Source of the DNA: CAVVAH01 sp963746175
Lineage (GTDB): Bacteria > Actinomycetota > Actinomycetes > JACCUZ01
Direction: 5' to 3'
NCBI GenBank assembly: GCA_963746175.1
Contig: CAVVAH010000008.1
Location: forward strand, 186,001 to 250,000
Length of the DNA: 64,000 nucleotides
Positions 16,612-25,720 of the stretch are shown piece by piece. The notes beneath the pieces were generated by a model. It ran no database searches. It worked only from the letters and a program-made list of their open reading frames with translations, and was not told the origin of the DNA. Position numbers and translations under genes: made by a program. The first letter of the stretch is position 1; every line of letters begins with the position of its first letter.

Positions 16612-18270
16612 GTGAACCAGGAGCACGCCGACACCGTCCTCGTGGGCGGCAGCGTCTTCCGCCACGGCGGCTCACGGCCCGGAGGGGTGGCCGTGATCCG
16701 GGAACGGATCGCGCTGGTCGGCACCGACGACGAGGTGCGCGCGACCATCGGTCCGCGCACCGAGGTCGTCGACCTGTCGGGCGGCCTGGTGCTCCCGGGC
16801 TTCCAGGACGCGCACGCGCATCCGATGGCCGCCGGCGTCGACATGCTGCGCTGCGACCTCAACGACAGCCGCTCGGCGGACGACGTGCTGGCCCGGGTCC
16901 GGGCCTACGCCGAGGCGAACCCGGACCTGCCCTGGATCCTCGGGTCCGGCTGGTCGATGGGCGACTTCGAGCGCGGCTGCCCGAGCCGGGAGCAGCTCGA
17001 CGCGGTCGTCCCGGACCGCCCCGCACTGCTCAGCAACCGCGACGGGCACGGGATGTGGGCCAACAGCCGCGCCCTGGCGCTGGCCGGGATCGACGCCTCG
17101 ACCCCGGACCCGCCCGACGGGCGGGTCGAGCGGACCGCGGACGGCAGCCCGCAGGGCACCCTGCACGAGGGTGCCGCCGCGATGGTCGAGCGCATCGCGC
17201 CGATGCCCACCGCCGACGACCAGCTGGCCGGGCTGCTCGCGGCGCAGGAGGTCATGTTCTCGGTCGGCATCACGGCGTGGCAGGACGCGGCCGTCGGGGC
17301 GCTGTGGGGGCAGCCGGACTCGCTGCCCGTCTACCTCACGGCGCAGCGGTCGGGACGGTTGCGCGCCCGCGTCGTCGGCGCACTGTGGTGGGACCGCGAC
17401 CGCGGTGGCGAGCAGGTCGACGACCTGGTGGCCCGGCGCGCCGAGGCTGCCGCCGCCGGGTTCCGTGCCACCTCGGTCAAGATCATGCAGGACGGCGTGG
17501 TCGAGAACTTCACGGCCGGGCTGCTGTCGTCGTACCTCGACGCCTGCGGGGCCGAGACCGGCAACCACGGCCTCAGCTTCGTCGACCCGGTGGCGCTGCG
17601 GTCGCACGTCAGCACGCTCGACCGGCTCGGCTTCCAGGTGCACGTGCACACGCTCGGCGACCGTGCCGTCCGCGAGGCGCTGGACGCGGTCGAGGCCGCC
17701 CGCACGGCCAACGGGCCGGACGGCGGCCGGCACCACCTCGCACACCTGCAGGTCGTCGCCCCCGACGACATCCCGCGCTTCGCAGCGCTCGGCGTCGCGG
17801 CCAACGTGCAGCCGCTCTGGGCCGCGCACGAGCCGCAGATGGACGACCTCACCATCCCCTTCCTGGGCGACGAGCGGTCGGCGCTGCAGTACCCGTTCGC
17901 CGACCTGGTCGCCGCCGGGGCGCACCTCGCGGCCGGCAGCGACTGGCCGGTCACCAGCCCCGACCCGCTGCACGGCGCCCACGTGGCCGTCAACCGCGCG
18001 CTGCCCGGCGCGACCGGCGCAGCGGCCGAGCCCCTCTACCCGCGCAACCGGGTCGACCTCGGCACGATGCTCACGGCGTACACCTCGGGAAGCGCGTGGG
18101 TGAACGGTCTGGAAGCCACGACAGGCCGGCTCGAGCCCGGCTTCCTGGCCGACCTGGCGGTGCTCGACCGGGACCCGTTCGCCGGCCCGGCGGAGGAGAT
18201 CGCGGACGCGACCGTCGCGGCGACCTACCTCGCGGGCGAGCTGGTCTTCGCCTCCGACCGCCCCAGGTAG
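16612..18270 (+). CDS. Amidohydrolase family 3 protein (YtcJ-like)
   Basis: A roughly 552-residue metal-dependent hydrolase. The first metal pair is DAHAHP; later metal-site segments are SVKIMQDGVVE, HVHTLGDRAV, HLAHLQ and GSDWPVTSPDP, in the order typical of amidohydrolase_3 (YtcJ/NfdA). Such enzymes cut C-N bonds of amides, formamides or cyclic ureides. The GTG at 16612 comes 7 bp after the gabT stop. The 3' end overlaps the convergent Rieske gene by 46 bp. A second paralogue is at 49329-50969, also beside polyamine genes. Substrate unknown. Confidence 0.85.
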   Translation: MNQEHADTVLVGGSVFRHGGSRPGGVAVIRERIALVGTDDEVRATIGPRTEVVDLSGGLVLPGFQDAHAHPMAAGVDMLRCDLNDSRSADDVLARVRAYAEANPDLPWILGSGWSMGDFERGCPSREQLDAVVPDRPALLSNRDGHGMWANSRALALAGIDASTPDPPDGRVERTADGSPQGTLHEGAAAMVERIAPMPTADDQLAGLLAAQEVMFSVGITAWQDAAVGALWGQPDSLPVYLTAQRSGRLRARVVGALWWDRDRGGEQVDDLVARRAEAAAAGFRATSVKIMQDGVVENFTAGLLSSYLDACGAETGNHGLSFVDPVALRSHVSTLDRLGFQVHVHTLGDRAVREALDAVEAARTANGPDGGRHHLAHLQVVAPDDIPRFAALGVAANVQPLWAAHEPQMDDLTIPFLGDERSALQYPFADLVAAGAHLAAGSDWPVTSPDPLHGAHVAVNRALPGATGAAAEPLYPRNRVDLGTMLTAYTSGSAWVNGLEATTGRLEPGFLADLAVLDRDPFAGPAEEIADATVAATYLAGELVFASDRPR

Positions 18271-19406
18271 CCGCGCGCGACGCGGGCGACGAACTGCTGC
18301 ACGCCGTCCTCCTCCGGCGCGAGCGGTCCCGGCCGGGCGTGCTCGCTGGACAGGCCGCGCTGCACCGCCTCGCAGGCCGCCCAGTCCTGCCGGTTGGTGA
18401 GGTCCCAGAAGTCCACGGCGTACGACGGGTCGAACCCGGCGCGGTCGGCGGCGGCCGCGGGGAACAGCCATGCGCACTCGACGTAGGTACGGTCCTCGGC
18501 CAGCGGCTGCAGCCGGTGCGTCATCACGTAGTCGGGGTGCAGGCTGATCAGCAGGTTGGGGAACAGCGCGACGTACATCACGGTGCGCAGCTCGGTGTCG
18601 GACAACCCCTCGATCGGGACGCCAGCGGAGCCGCCGTCGAGCGACATGGTGTCCGCCTCGTCGCGCAGCGACATCCAGCCACCGACCCAGTCGCCGGGCA
18701 GGTCGAGGTTGGCGCCACTCTCCGGCGGGCTCACCTGGCACAGCTCCGGATGGATCATCGAGCAGTGGTAGCACTCCTGGTAGTTCTCGACGATGACCTT
18801 CCAGTTGGCCGCGATCTCGTACTCGTGGGTGGCGAGAACCGTCAGCTCACCCGGTCGGTACGCCGCGACGATCCCCTCCAGCGCACCCAGGTGGTCGGCG
18901 AAGTCGCCGGCCCGGCCCGACTCGTCGACGAAGACCCAGCCGTGCCACTCCCGGCAGGGCAGCCCGACCAGCCCGTACTGCTCGGGATCGAAGCCCTCGA
19001 CGTCGCGGAAGCTCGGCGCGCCGAGCAGCGACCCGTCCAGCCGGTACGACCAGGCGTGGTACGGGCAGACGATGCCGCGCTTCTGGGCACTCCCCCCGCA
19101 CGGCAGCAGCTCGTGACCGCGGTGCCGGCAGGTGTTCGCGAAGGCCCGGAGCACGCCGTCCTCGGCCCGGGTGAGCAGGACACCGGCACCGCCCAGCCGG
19201 AATGCACGCTGGGTGCCGACCTCCGCCAGCTCGGTCGACCGGCCGACACAGACCCAGCCGCCGAAGAACGTGCGCTGCTCCCAGGCGAGGACCGCCGGGT
19301 CGACGTACGCCTCGCGCGGCAGCATCCGGCTGCGCCCGAGGGGCTCCAGCGCCGCCGCCAGACGGGACGGGTCGATCGGTGCCGTCACACCATCTTGACT
19401 GACCAC
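18225..19406 (-). CDS. Rieske non-heme iron oxygenase, alpha subunit (GbcA-like)
   Basis: A roughly 393-residue ring-hydroxylating-type oxygenase. The Rieske 2Fe-2S ligands are CRHRGH (about residue 93) and CPYHAW (about 114); the mononuclear iron site is NWKVIVENYQECYHCSMIHPEL plus a later Asp. The ENYQECYHC and PPESG pattern resembles the glycine betaine/stachydrine/choline monooxygenase branch that N-demethylates quaternary amines, but I cannot fix the substrate. No reductase gene is adjacent. GTG 19406 lies about 7 nt downstream of a TATCCT -10 box and inside a TetR operator, so translation may be leaderless; GTG 19388 is the alternative start. Confidence 0.87.
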   Translation of the reverse strand: MVSQDGVTAPIDPSRLAAALEPLGRSRMLPREAYVDPAVLAWEQRTFFGGWVCVGRSTELAEVGTQRAFRLGGAGVLLTRAEDGVLRAFANTCRHRGHELLPCGGSAQKRGIVCPYHAWSYRLDGSLLGAPSFRDVEGFDPEQYGLVGLPCREWHGWVFVDESGRAGDFADHLGALEGIVAAYRPGELTVLATHEYEIAANWKVIVENYQECYHCSMIHPELCQVSPPESGANLDLPGDWVGGWMSLRDEADTMSLDGGSAGVPIEGLSDTELRTVMYVALFPNLLISLHPDYVMTHRLQPLAEDRTYVECAWLFPAAAADRAGFDPSYAVDFWDLTNRQDWAACEAVQRGLSSEHARPGPLAPEEDGVQQFVARVARGYLGRSEAKTSSPAR

Positions 19407-19441
19407 ACAGTCAGGATAGGAGGGCTGGTCGCCGACGTCCA
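19397..19441 (-). promoter_or_regulatory. Promoter with TetR operator (site D) for the Rieske gene
   Basis: The operator GACTGACCACACAGTC (19397-19412) matches GACTGA-N4-TCAGTC with one mismatch. Reading leftward, TGGACG (19441-19436), a 17-bp spacer and TATCCT (19418-19413) form a plausible promoter whose start point falls in the operator. The same palindrome occurs at sites A, B and C. Confidence 0.7.
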
Positions 19442-19547
19442 GACCTCCAGGCCGTGGGTGGTTCTGTCAAGGCAAAGCGGCTCGGGAAGGAGGTCGCCCG
19501 CCCCTCGTCGTCCGCCCCTCGTCGTCCGCCGCTGACCCGTGACTTGT

Positions 19548-19622
19548 TGATCGTTTGCGACCTGAATCCCCGACATGCCGAGGCCGGCTAGGCGTGTCGG
19601 GGACTGAGGTCGCAAACGATCA
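19548..19622. repeat. Long imperfect inverted repeat (32-bp arms)
   Basis: Arms 19548-19579 and 19591-19622 pair with three mismatches around an 11-nt loop. The outer part TGATCGTTTGCGACCT is exact. It occupies the roughly 300-bp gap between the divergent Rieske promoter and the 3' end of the ALDH. It may be a terminator for the ALDH-transporter operon or a dispersed palindromic repeat; a related TGATCATTTGC element occurs at 49121-49150. I see no gene in 19407-19706. Confidence 0.75.
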
Positions 19623-19706
19623 CTCCCCGGGTCAGGCACGGACGGCGAGTGACCCCGCACGCTCCTCCAGGCGCTCTTGACGTTGACCTTGACCTTGATC
19701 TGACAG

Positions 19707-21140
19707 CTACCAGGCGTGGGCGACGTGCTTGATCCTCGTGTAGTCCTCCAAGCCGTACAGCCCGAGGTCCTTGCCGTAGCCGGAGAGGCCGAAGCCGCCG
19801 TGCGGCATCTCGGCGGCCATGGGGGCGTGCGTGTTGACCGAGACCGCCCCGAAGTCGAGGTCCCGCAGGAAGCGCATCGCGGCGGCGTGGTCGCGGGTCC
19901 AGACGCTGGCCGTCAGGCCGTACGGCACCCCGTTGGCGAGGCGCAGCGCCTCGTCCACGTCGTCGTCGTCGAAGACCTGCACGGTGACGACAGGGCCGAA
20001 CACCTCGGCCTGGACGATCTCGTCGTCCTGCTCCACGCCGACGACGACGGTGGGCGGCAGGAACCAGCCCGGTCGGGGCAGCCGCTTCCCGCCGGTGACC
20101 GCGGCGGCCCGCGCCGGCAGCCGGTCGAGGAGCCCCTCCACGCGGGTGAGTGCCGCCTCGCTGATCAGCGGCCCGTGGACCGCGTCCGGCTGCTCCGGGC
20201 CGCCGACGAGGGTGGCCTCGGCGGCGGCCCGCAGCCCGTCGACCAGCTCGGGCGCCGCACTGCGGGCCACGAGCACCCGGGACGCGGCGGTGCAGTCCTG
20301 CCCCGCGTTGAGGTACGCCCCGGCGGCGATCCCCTCGGCCGCGGCTGCGAGGTCGGCGTCGGCGAGCACCACGGCCGGTGCGTTGCCGCCGAGCTCGAGG
20401 TGGGTGCGGGCCAGGCGCTCCGCGGCGGCGGCGGCGACCGCCCGGCCGGCGCGGACACTGCCCGTGAGCGAGACCTGCGCGACACCCGGGTGCGCCGCCA
20501 GGGCAGCCCCGGAGTCCGGCCCGCCGCACACCACGTTGAGCACGCCGGCGGGCAGCACGCCGGCCAACAGCTCGGCCATCCGCACGGTCGAGGCCGGCGT
20601 CAGCTCCGACGGCTTCAGCACCACCGTGTTCCCGGCAGCCACCGCTGGCGCCCACTTCCACACCGCCATCATCAGCGGGTAGTTCCACGGCGTGATGCCG
20701 GCGCAGACCCCGACCGGCTCCCGGCGCACGCCGGACGTCACGCCGTCCTCGTACTCCGACACCGCCCGGCCCTCCAGCAACCGCCCAGCACCGGCGAAGA
20801 AGCGCAGCTGGTCCAGCGTCGGCGGGATCTCCTCCTCGACGACCACCCGGAGCGGCTTGCCGGTGTCGCGCACCTCGAGCCCGGCCAGCTCGTCCGCGTG
20901 CGCGGCGAGCACGGCCGCCGCGGCGAGCAGGGCGTCGGCACGCTCGCGCGGCAGGGTCCGGCGCCACGACGCGTACGCCGAGGTCGCGGCGCCGACAGCT
21001 GCGTCGATGTCCGCCGGCCCCGAGTCGGGCGCCTCGGCCCACGGCTGCTCGGTCACCGGGTCGCACGAGACCAGGTACCCACCGGCGACCGCCGGCCGCG
21101 TCTCTGCCCCGATCACGTTGCCGAGACGGTGCAGGGTCAT
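19707..21140 (-). CDS. Aldehyde dehydrogenase, gamma-aminobutyraldehyde/betaine-aldehyde type
   Basis: A 477-residue ALDH with the Asn of ITPWNYPLMMAVWKWAPA, the Glu of LELGGNAP and the Cys of NAGQDCTA. The PWNYP/MAVWKWAPA and C-terminal SGYGKDLGLYGLEDYTRIKHV segments match aminobutyraldehyde (PatD-like) dehydrogenases and the paralogue at 50982-52430. The ATG overlaps the upstream permease stop (TGATG), with GGAGG before it, so it is the last gene of the SBP-permease-permease-ALDH operon driven from site A. It probably oxidises the aldehyde made from the imported amine. Confidence 0.9.
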   Translation of the reverse strand: MTLHRLGNVIGAETRPAVAGGYLVSCDPVTEQPWAEAPDSGPADIDAAVGAATSAYASWRRTLPRERADALLAAAAVLAAHADELAGLEVRDTGKPLRVVVEEEIPPTLDQLRFFAGAGRLLEGRAVSEYEDGVTSGVRREPVGVCAGITPWNYPLMMAVWKWAPAVAAGNTVVLKPSELTPASTVRMAELLAGVLPAGVLNVVCGGPDSGAALAAHPGVAQVSLTGSVRAGRAVAAAAAERLARTHLELGGNAPAVVLADADLAAAAEGIAAGAYLNAGQDCTAASRVLVARSAAPELVDGLRAAAEATLVGGPEQPDAVHGPLISEAALTRVEGLLDRLPARAAAVTGGKRLPRPGWFLPPTVVVGVEQDDEIVQAEVFGPVVTVQVFDDDDVDEALRLANGVPYGLTASVWTRDHAAAMRFLRDLDFGAVSVNTHAPMAAEMPHGGFGLSGYGKDLGLYGLEDYTRIKHVAHAW

Positions 21141-22015
21141 CACAGACCTCCGGCGAAGCTCTCGAGACTCGACACGTCGCGCTCGCCGCGGCTGAGCCGG
21201 CGGTAGGCGAGGAGACCGACCACGACGGCCAGGAACGACGCGAGCAGCATCAGGGTGGCCAGCGCGTTGAGGGCCGGGGTCGGCGCGGCGCGGGCGGTGT
21301 TGTAGATCTTCACCGACGTCGGCTCGGTGGACGAGTCGCCGGACAGGTAGCGCACGATGACGAAGTCGTCGATGACGTCGGCGAAGACCAGCACGGCACT
21401 GGCGAAGATCGCCGGTGTGAGCATCGGCATGAGCACCCGGCGGATCGCCGTCATGGGCGAGGCGCCGAGGTCGATGGCGGCCTGCTCGTACTGCTTGCCG
21501 ATCGTCATGAGCCGGGCCCGCACGATGACGACCGGGTACGACAGCTGGAAGGTGACCAGACCGGCGACCTGCGCGGACGTGCCGAGCGTCAACGGCGTCA
21601 CGATCTGCGTGACGAGGAAGAGCAGCGCCACGGCGAGCAGGGTCTCGGGGATGACGAACGACAGCAGCATCACGAGGTTGGCGCCCTCGGGCAGCCGGCC
21701 GCGCCACCGGTCGACGCCGAGCGCGAAGGCGACCCCGAGCGGCACAGTGATGACAGTGACCAGGACCCCGAGCAGCAACGTGTGCGTGAGGGCGGTGTGC
21801 AGGGTGGCGTCGTGCCAGACCGACCGCTCCTGGTCCCCCCAGTACCACCGGAACGAGAAGCCCTGCCAGAGCGAGCGGGACCGCCCGGCGTTGAACGAGA
21901 AGATGACCGCGATGAGCACCGGGAGCAGCGACCAGACCAGGTAGCCGGCGACCACGGCCTGCAGCACCCGCGGCCGTCGCCAGGGGTTGCGCCACCAGCG
22001 GACGGGCCCGGTCAC
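21140..22015 (-). CDS. Polyamine-type ABC transporter permease (PotC-like)
   Basis: A 291-residue inner-membrane permease with six hydrophobic segments. The EAA loop that docks the ATPase is EQAAIDLGASPMTAIRRVL. The layout and the late position in the operon match PotC. It overlaps the neighbouring permease (start 22015, stop of the other at 22012) and the downstream ALDH by a few bases, showing tight coupling. The matching ATPase is not adjacent but at 25721-26899 on the other strand, divergent from the same promoter region. Confidence 0.9.
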   Translation of the reverse strand: MTGPVRWWRNPWRRPRVLQAVVAGYLVWSLLPVLIAVIFSFNAGRSRSLWQGFSFRWYWGDQERSVWHDATLHTALTHTLLLGVLVTVITVPLGVAFALGVDRWRGRLPEGANLVMLLSFVIPETLLAVALLFLVTQIVTPLTLGTSAQVAGLVTFQLSYPVVIVRARLMTIGKQYEQAAIDLGASPMTAIRRVLMPMLTPAIFASAVLVFADVIDDFVIVRYLSGDSSTEPTSVKIYNTARAAPTPALNALATLMLLASFLAVVVGLLAYRRLSRGERDVSSLESFAGGL

Positions 22016-22929
22016 GACGCCAGCCCCTCGGAGCGGGCGCTGCGCACGTAGAGCAGCATCGGGACCAGGGACACGACGAGCACGAGCAGCACGAAGGCGC
22101 CGGCCTGCCCGGTCTGACCGGGCGTCAGCACGGTGTTGTTGATGAGGTTGCCGACCATCGCCGTCCGCGGCGAGCCGGACAGCAGGTCCGACGTGAAGTA
22201 GTCACCCAGCATCGGCAGGCAGGTGAGCAGCACGCCGGCCGTGACGGCCGGGAGAGACAACGGCAGGGTCACCCGGCGGAACGTCTCCAGGCGCCCGGCC
22301 CCCAGGTCGCGCGCTGCCTCCAGGACGTGGGTGGGCAGCCGGTCCAGCCCGGCGTACAGCGGCAGGATCATGTACGGCACGTAGCCGTAGACCAGGCCGA
22401 GGACGACGACCAGGCCCCGGCCGTCGAGCCAGTCGACGGCGACGGCGTCCAGCCCGGCCAGTTCCAGCGCGCGGTTCACGAGCCCGTCGTCCTGGAGCAG
22501 GTTGACCCAGGCCAGCATCCGCATCATGTAGCTGATCCAGAACGGTGCGATCAGCAGCGCCAGCAACAGCTTGCGGTGCCGGCCGCCCATCCGTGCCGCG
22601 TAGTACGCCACCGGGTACGCGATGAGCAGGCAGAGGATGCTGGCGACGGCGACGTACACCGCGGTGCGGAGCAACGCCGGCCCGAAGTAGCCGTCCGACC
22701 CGACGATGTGCCGGAACACGTCGGTGAACTGCTCGGTGTTCCACTGAAGCGGGTTGAACACCGGCACCGGCGTGCGGAAGACCGGGTCGATGCCACCGAA
22801 CACGATGGCCAGCACGACGTAGAGCGGCGCGACGAAGAGCAGCAGCAGCCACACCGTGCCCGGCAGGGCGAGTGCCGGCCAGAGCAGGCTGCCGCGCTGC
22901 CGGCGCGCCCGCGGGCTGCGCTGAAGCAC
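22012..22929 (-). CDS. Polyamine-type ABC transporter permease (PotB-like)
   Basis: A 305-residue permease. The N-terminal cytoplasmic basic stretch leads into six membrane segments, with APLYVVLAIVFGG and SYMMRMLAWVNLLQDDGLVN characteristic of PotB/PotH proteins. The ATPase-contact loop is EAARDLGAGRLETFRRVTLPL. It starts 3 bp after the binding-protein stop and overlaps the PotC-like gene by 4 bp. It forms the membrane channel with that gene; the substrate is probably a di- or polyamine or related cation, judging by family only. Confidence 0.9.
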   Translation of the reverse strand: MLQRSPRARRQRGSLLWPALALPGTVWLLLLFVAPLYVVLAIVFGGIDPVFRTPVPVFNPLQWNTEQFTDVFRHIVGSDGYFGPALLRTAVYVAVASILCLLIAYPVAYYAARMGGRHRKLLLALLIAPFWISYMMRMLAWVNLLQDDGLVNRALELAGLDAVAVDWLDGRGLVVVLGLVYGYVPYMILPLYAGLDRLPTHVLEAARDLGAGRLETFRRVTLPLSLPAVTAGVLLTCLPMLGDYFTSDLLSGSPRTAMVGNLINNTVLTPGQTGQAGAFVLLVLVVSLVPMLLYVRSARSEGLAS

Positions 22930-22932
22930 GGC

Positions 22933-24213
22933 CTAAGCGCCGGCCTTGAACTGCTGCCAGACCTGGTGCCAGGCCGCGTCGGTCTCCGGGGGCAGCTCCA
23001 GCAGGCGGTAGCCCTCGGCGAACCACTCCTGCTTGACGATCGCCGTCGGCAGGTTCGCGGGGACGTACCCGTCCTTGATCATGCCGTCCGCGGTGAGATT
23101 GTTCTGCGGTGGCTGGTAGCCGATGTAGCCGAAGTTGTCGAGGGCATTGGCCTCGTCGAGCATGAAGTCGAGGAAGAGGTGCGCGAGCACCGGGTTGCGG
23201 CCCTGCGAAAGGATCACCATGAGGTCGTTGTCGACCATCCCCTTGCCGTCCGCCGGGTACCAGTAGGCAAGGACCTCCGGGCCGACGCCCTTGGGCAGGT
23301 AGTACTGGGCATTGACGACGTCGCCCGACCACATCTGCGCCAGGTCGAGCTGTCCCGCCGGCAGGTCGTTGTACATCGTGATGGTGACCTTGGGCCTGGT
23401 GGCGGACTGCATCTGCAACATCTCGTCCTTGATCTTCGCAAGGTCGGACTCGTTCGTGGAGTTGATGTCCGTGATCCCGGCGCGCAGCGCGACCAGCGAC
23501 ATCGCCGTGTGCCAGTCGTCGATCAGCGCGAGCCGACGGGCGAAGTCCTTGTCCCAGAACACGTCGTAGGGGTTCGACATCCCCGAGATGTCGTCGGTGA
23601 TGCGGTCCGCCCGCCAGCCGATGCCGGTCGTGTAGACGCTGTACGGCACGGTGTAGTGCCAGTCGCCGTCGTACCAGGGGTTGCTGAAGTCGGGCCAGAC
23701 GTTGGCGATGTTCGGGATGTAGCTCTGGTTGAGCGGCCGGATCAGCTTCCCGCTCACCATCTTCGCGATCTGGTCGTAGCTCGGGAAGTAGATGTCGTAG
23801 CCCGAGCTGCCGCCCCGGATCTTGGTGAGCGCCTCGTCGGTGTCGTTGAACGTCGACACCCGCACCTTGACGTCGTAGGCGGCGTACTTCTTCTCGAACC
23901 GCTTCACGACCTTGGGGCCGATGTAGTCGGCGTAGTTGTAGAGCTGGAGGGTGGCGCCCTTCTCCGGCACCAGCCCGTCCCCGATCAGGGCGGCCTTGTC
24001 CACCGGCCAGGTCACCGGGGTCGCGGGACTGGCGATCTTGAGCGGCGGTGCCGTCGACCCGGACGGGCCGGACACCGCGCCGGGCTGCTGCTTGGTGCAC
24101 GCGGCGAGGGTGCCGAGAGCCGGCGGTCCGGCCAGTGCGGCGAGCGTCATCCGGCTGAGGAAGGTCCGCCTCGGGATCGGCGTGCGTCGTCTCTCGGGCA
24201 GCGCGTCGGGCAA
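22933..24213 (-). CDS. Polyamine-type ABC transporter substrate-binding lipoprotein (PotD-like)
   Basis: A protein of about 426 residues with a Tat-lipoprotein signal: RRTFLSR twin arginines and the lipobox LAAC. The mature part shows the PotD pattern LQLYNYADYIGPKVVKRFEKKY and YDIYFPSYDQIAKM. I prefer TTG 24213, which has GAGGAGG eight bases upstream; the frame is open to GTG 24270, but that codon lies inside operator A and must be upstream of, or at, the transcription start. It is the first gene of an operon with two permeases and an ALDH, under the TetR regulator at 26876-27535 by operator evidence. Confidence 0.9.
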   Translation of the reverse strand: MPDALPERRRTPIPRRTFLSRMTLAALAGPPALGTLAACTKQQPGAVSGPSGSTAPPLKIASPATPVTWPVDKAALIGDGLVPEKGATLQLYNYADYIGPKVVKRFEKKYAAYDVKVRVSTFNDTDEALTKIRGGSSGYDIYFPSYDQIAKMVSGKLIRPLNQSYIPNIANVWPDFSNPWYDGDWHYTVPYSVYTTGIGWRADRITDDISGMSNPYDVFWDKDFARRLALIDDWHTAMSLVALRAGITDINSTNESDLAKIKDEMLQMQSATRPKVTITMYNDLPAGQLDLAQMWSGDVVNAQYYLPKGVGPEVLAYWYPADGKGMVDNDLMVILSQGRNPVLAHLFLDFMLDEANALDNFGYIGYQPPQNNLTADGMIKDGYVPANLPTAIVKQEWFAEGYRLLELPPETDAAWHQVWQQFKAGA

Positions 24214-24233
24214 CGGAGCCGCCTCCTCGGTGC

Positions 24234-24276
24234 TTGACTCGGCTCCGTCACGCTTGCATAGACTGAACACTCAGTC
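24234..24276 (+). promoter_or_regulatory. Divergent control region with TetR operator (site A)
   Basis: TTGACT (24234-24239), a 19-bp spacer and TAGACT (24259-24264) form a rightward promoter for the aminotransferase-ATPase pair. The palindrome GACTGAACACTCAGTC (24261-24276) overlaps the -10 box and also lies before the leftward transporter operon, so one repressor could silence both. Confidence 0.75.
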
Positions 24277-24331
24277 AACAGTGCCCGGCGCCCGCCGCGA
24301 CGGCCGTCGCCGTGCGCAGATCGAGGTTCCC

Positions 24332-25714
24332 ATGAGCGTCACCAGCGCCACCGGCCCCGAGCTCCTGGACACCGGGCTGGACGCCCGGATCGCCGAGCAG
24401 GAGGCGGTCTTCCTGCGCCGGCAGCCACGGTCCGCCGAGCTCGTCGCCCGGGCCCGCCGGTCGCTCGCCGGCGGGGCGACGTCGAACTGGCAGATCGCCC
24501 AGCCGCAGGCGGTCTGGCTGACCCACGGCGCGGGCTCCAAGATCTACGACGTCGACGGGACGGAGTACGTCGACCTGCACGGCGGCTACGGCGTCTCGCT
24601 GGTGGGTCACGCGCACCCGGCGATCGTGCGTGCGGTCGGCGAACGGGTCGCGCGCGGCACCCATTTCGCGCAGCCGACCGAGGACGCCGTCGTGGTCGCG
24701 GAGGAGCTCGCGCGAAGGTTCGGCCTGCCTCTCTGGCGGTTCGGCAACTCGGGCACCGAGGCCACGATGGACGCGGTGCACCTCATGCGCGCCGCCACCG
24801 GCCGCGATCTCGTGATCAAGGTCGAGGGCTGCTACCACGGCCACCACGACTCGGTGGAGGTCTCGATCCTCCCCGAGGCCGACGAGGCCGGCCCGGCGGA
24901 CCGGCCGGTCGCGGTCCCTGGCAACACCGGCATCCCCCGCGCGATCGTCGACCTGGTCGCCGTGGTGGGCTTCAACGACGCGGCGGCCGTCGCCCGCGTG
25001 CTCGACGAGAACCCCGGCCGGGTGGCCGGCATGATCGTCGAGCCGGTGATGATGAACGCGGGCATCATCCCGCCCGACCCCGGCTACCTCGAGGCCGTCC
25101 GCGACCTGCTGCACGCGCACGGCGCCCTGCTGGCCTTCGACGAGGTCAAGACCGGCCTCACGGTCTCCCCCGGCGGTGCGACCGCCGCCCTCGGCGTGAC
25201 GCCCGACATCATCTGCCTCGCCAAGGCGCTCGGCGGCGGGCTGCCCGTGGCCGCGATCGGCGGCACCGCCGAGGTGATGGGCCTCATCGCCGACGGCACG
25301 TACGAGCAGGTCGGCACCTTCAACGGCAACCCGCTCTCGATGGCCGCAGCCCGGGCCACCCTGCTGGAGGTGCTCACCCCCGAGGCGTACGCGCACGTCG
25401 ACCGGCTGCGCCGGCGGCTGCACGAGCAGGTGACGGCGGTCCTCGTCGACCACGAGCTCCCGTGGCAGGTGGTGACGATCGGCGCCAAGGGCTGCGTGAG
25501 CTTCCTGGACCGGCCGGTGCGCCACCTGCGCGACTTCCACGACATCGACGAACGGCTCGGCCACCTGCACTGGCTGGTCCAGCACAACGGCGGCGTCTTC
25601 CTGCCGCCGTGGGGCAAGGTGGAGCAGTGGCTGCTGTCCGTGCAGCACCAGGAGGAGGATGCCGACAGGTTCGTCGCCAACGTGGCGACGTTCGCCGGAC
25701 TCGTGAAGGGCTGA
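24332..25714 (+). CDS. Class III aminotransferase (HemL/beta-amino-acid transaminase-like)
   Basis: A 460-residue PLP enzyme. The N-terminal LARARRSLAGGATSNWQ, the GNSGTEATMDAVHLMRAATGR segment, the Asp loop AFDEVKTG and the PLP lysine in CLAKALGGGLPVAAIGG resemble glutamate-1-semialdehyde mutases and related beta-amino-acid aminotransferases more than GabT. A biosynthetic hemL role is unlikely because the gene sits in a TetR-controlled catabolic cluster, 6 bp ahead of a transporter ATPase. It probably transaminates the imported amine or an amino acid derived from it. ATG 24332 was chosen for its AGG spacing and normal N-terminus. Confidence 0.88.
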   Translation: MSVTSATGPELLDTGLDARIAEQEAVFLRRQPRSAELVARARRSLAGGATSNWQIAQPQAVWLTHGAGSKIYDVDGTEYVDLHGGYGVSLVGHAHPAIVRAVGERVARGTHFAQPTEDAVVVAEELARRFGLPLWRFGNSGTEATMDAVHLMRAATGRDLVIKVEGCYHGHHDSVEVSILPEADEAGPADRPVAVPGNTGIPRAIVDLVAVVGFNDAAAVARVLDENPGRVAGMIVEPVMMNAGIIPPDPGYLEAVRDLLHAHGALLAFDEVKTGLTVSPGGATAALGVTPDIICLAKALGGGLPVAAIGGTAEVMGLIADGTYEQVGTFNGNPLSMAAARATLLEVLTPEAYAHVDRLRRRLHEQVTAVLVDHELPWQVVTIGAKGCVSFLDRPVRHLRDFHDIDERLGHLHWLVQHNGGVFLPPWGKVEQWLLSVQHQEEDADRFVANVATFAGLVKG

Positions 25715-25720
25715 CCAGGC

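Noticed and set aside
18225..18270. The 46-bp convergent overlap of amidohydrolase and Rieske genes as a sign of a frameshifted end.
   Set aside because: Both proteins have complete family C-termini and the overlap affects only the last residues.
24332..25714. Biosynthetic glutamate-1-semialdehyde 2,1-aminomutase (hemL).
   Set aside because: The sequence is related, but it is TetR-controlled, sits with a polyamine importer, and has no other heme genes near it.
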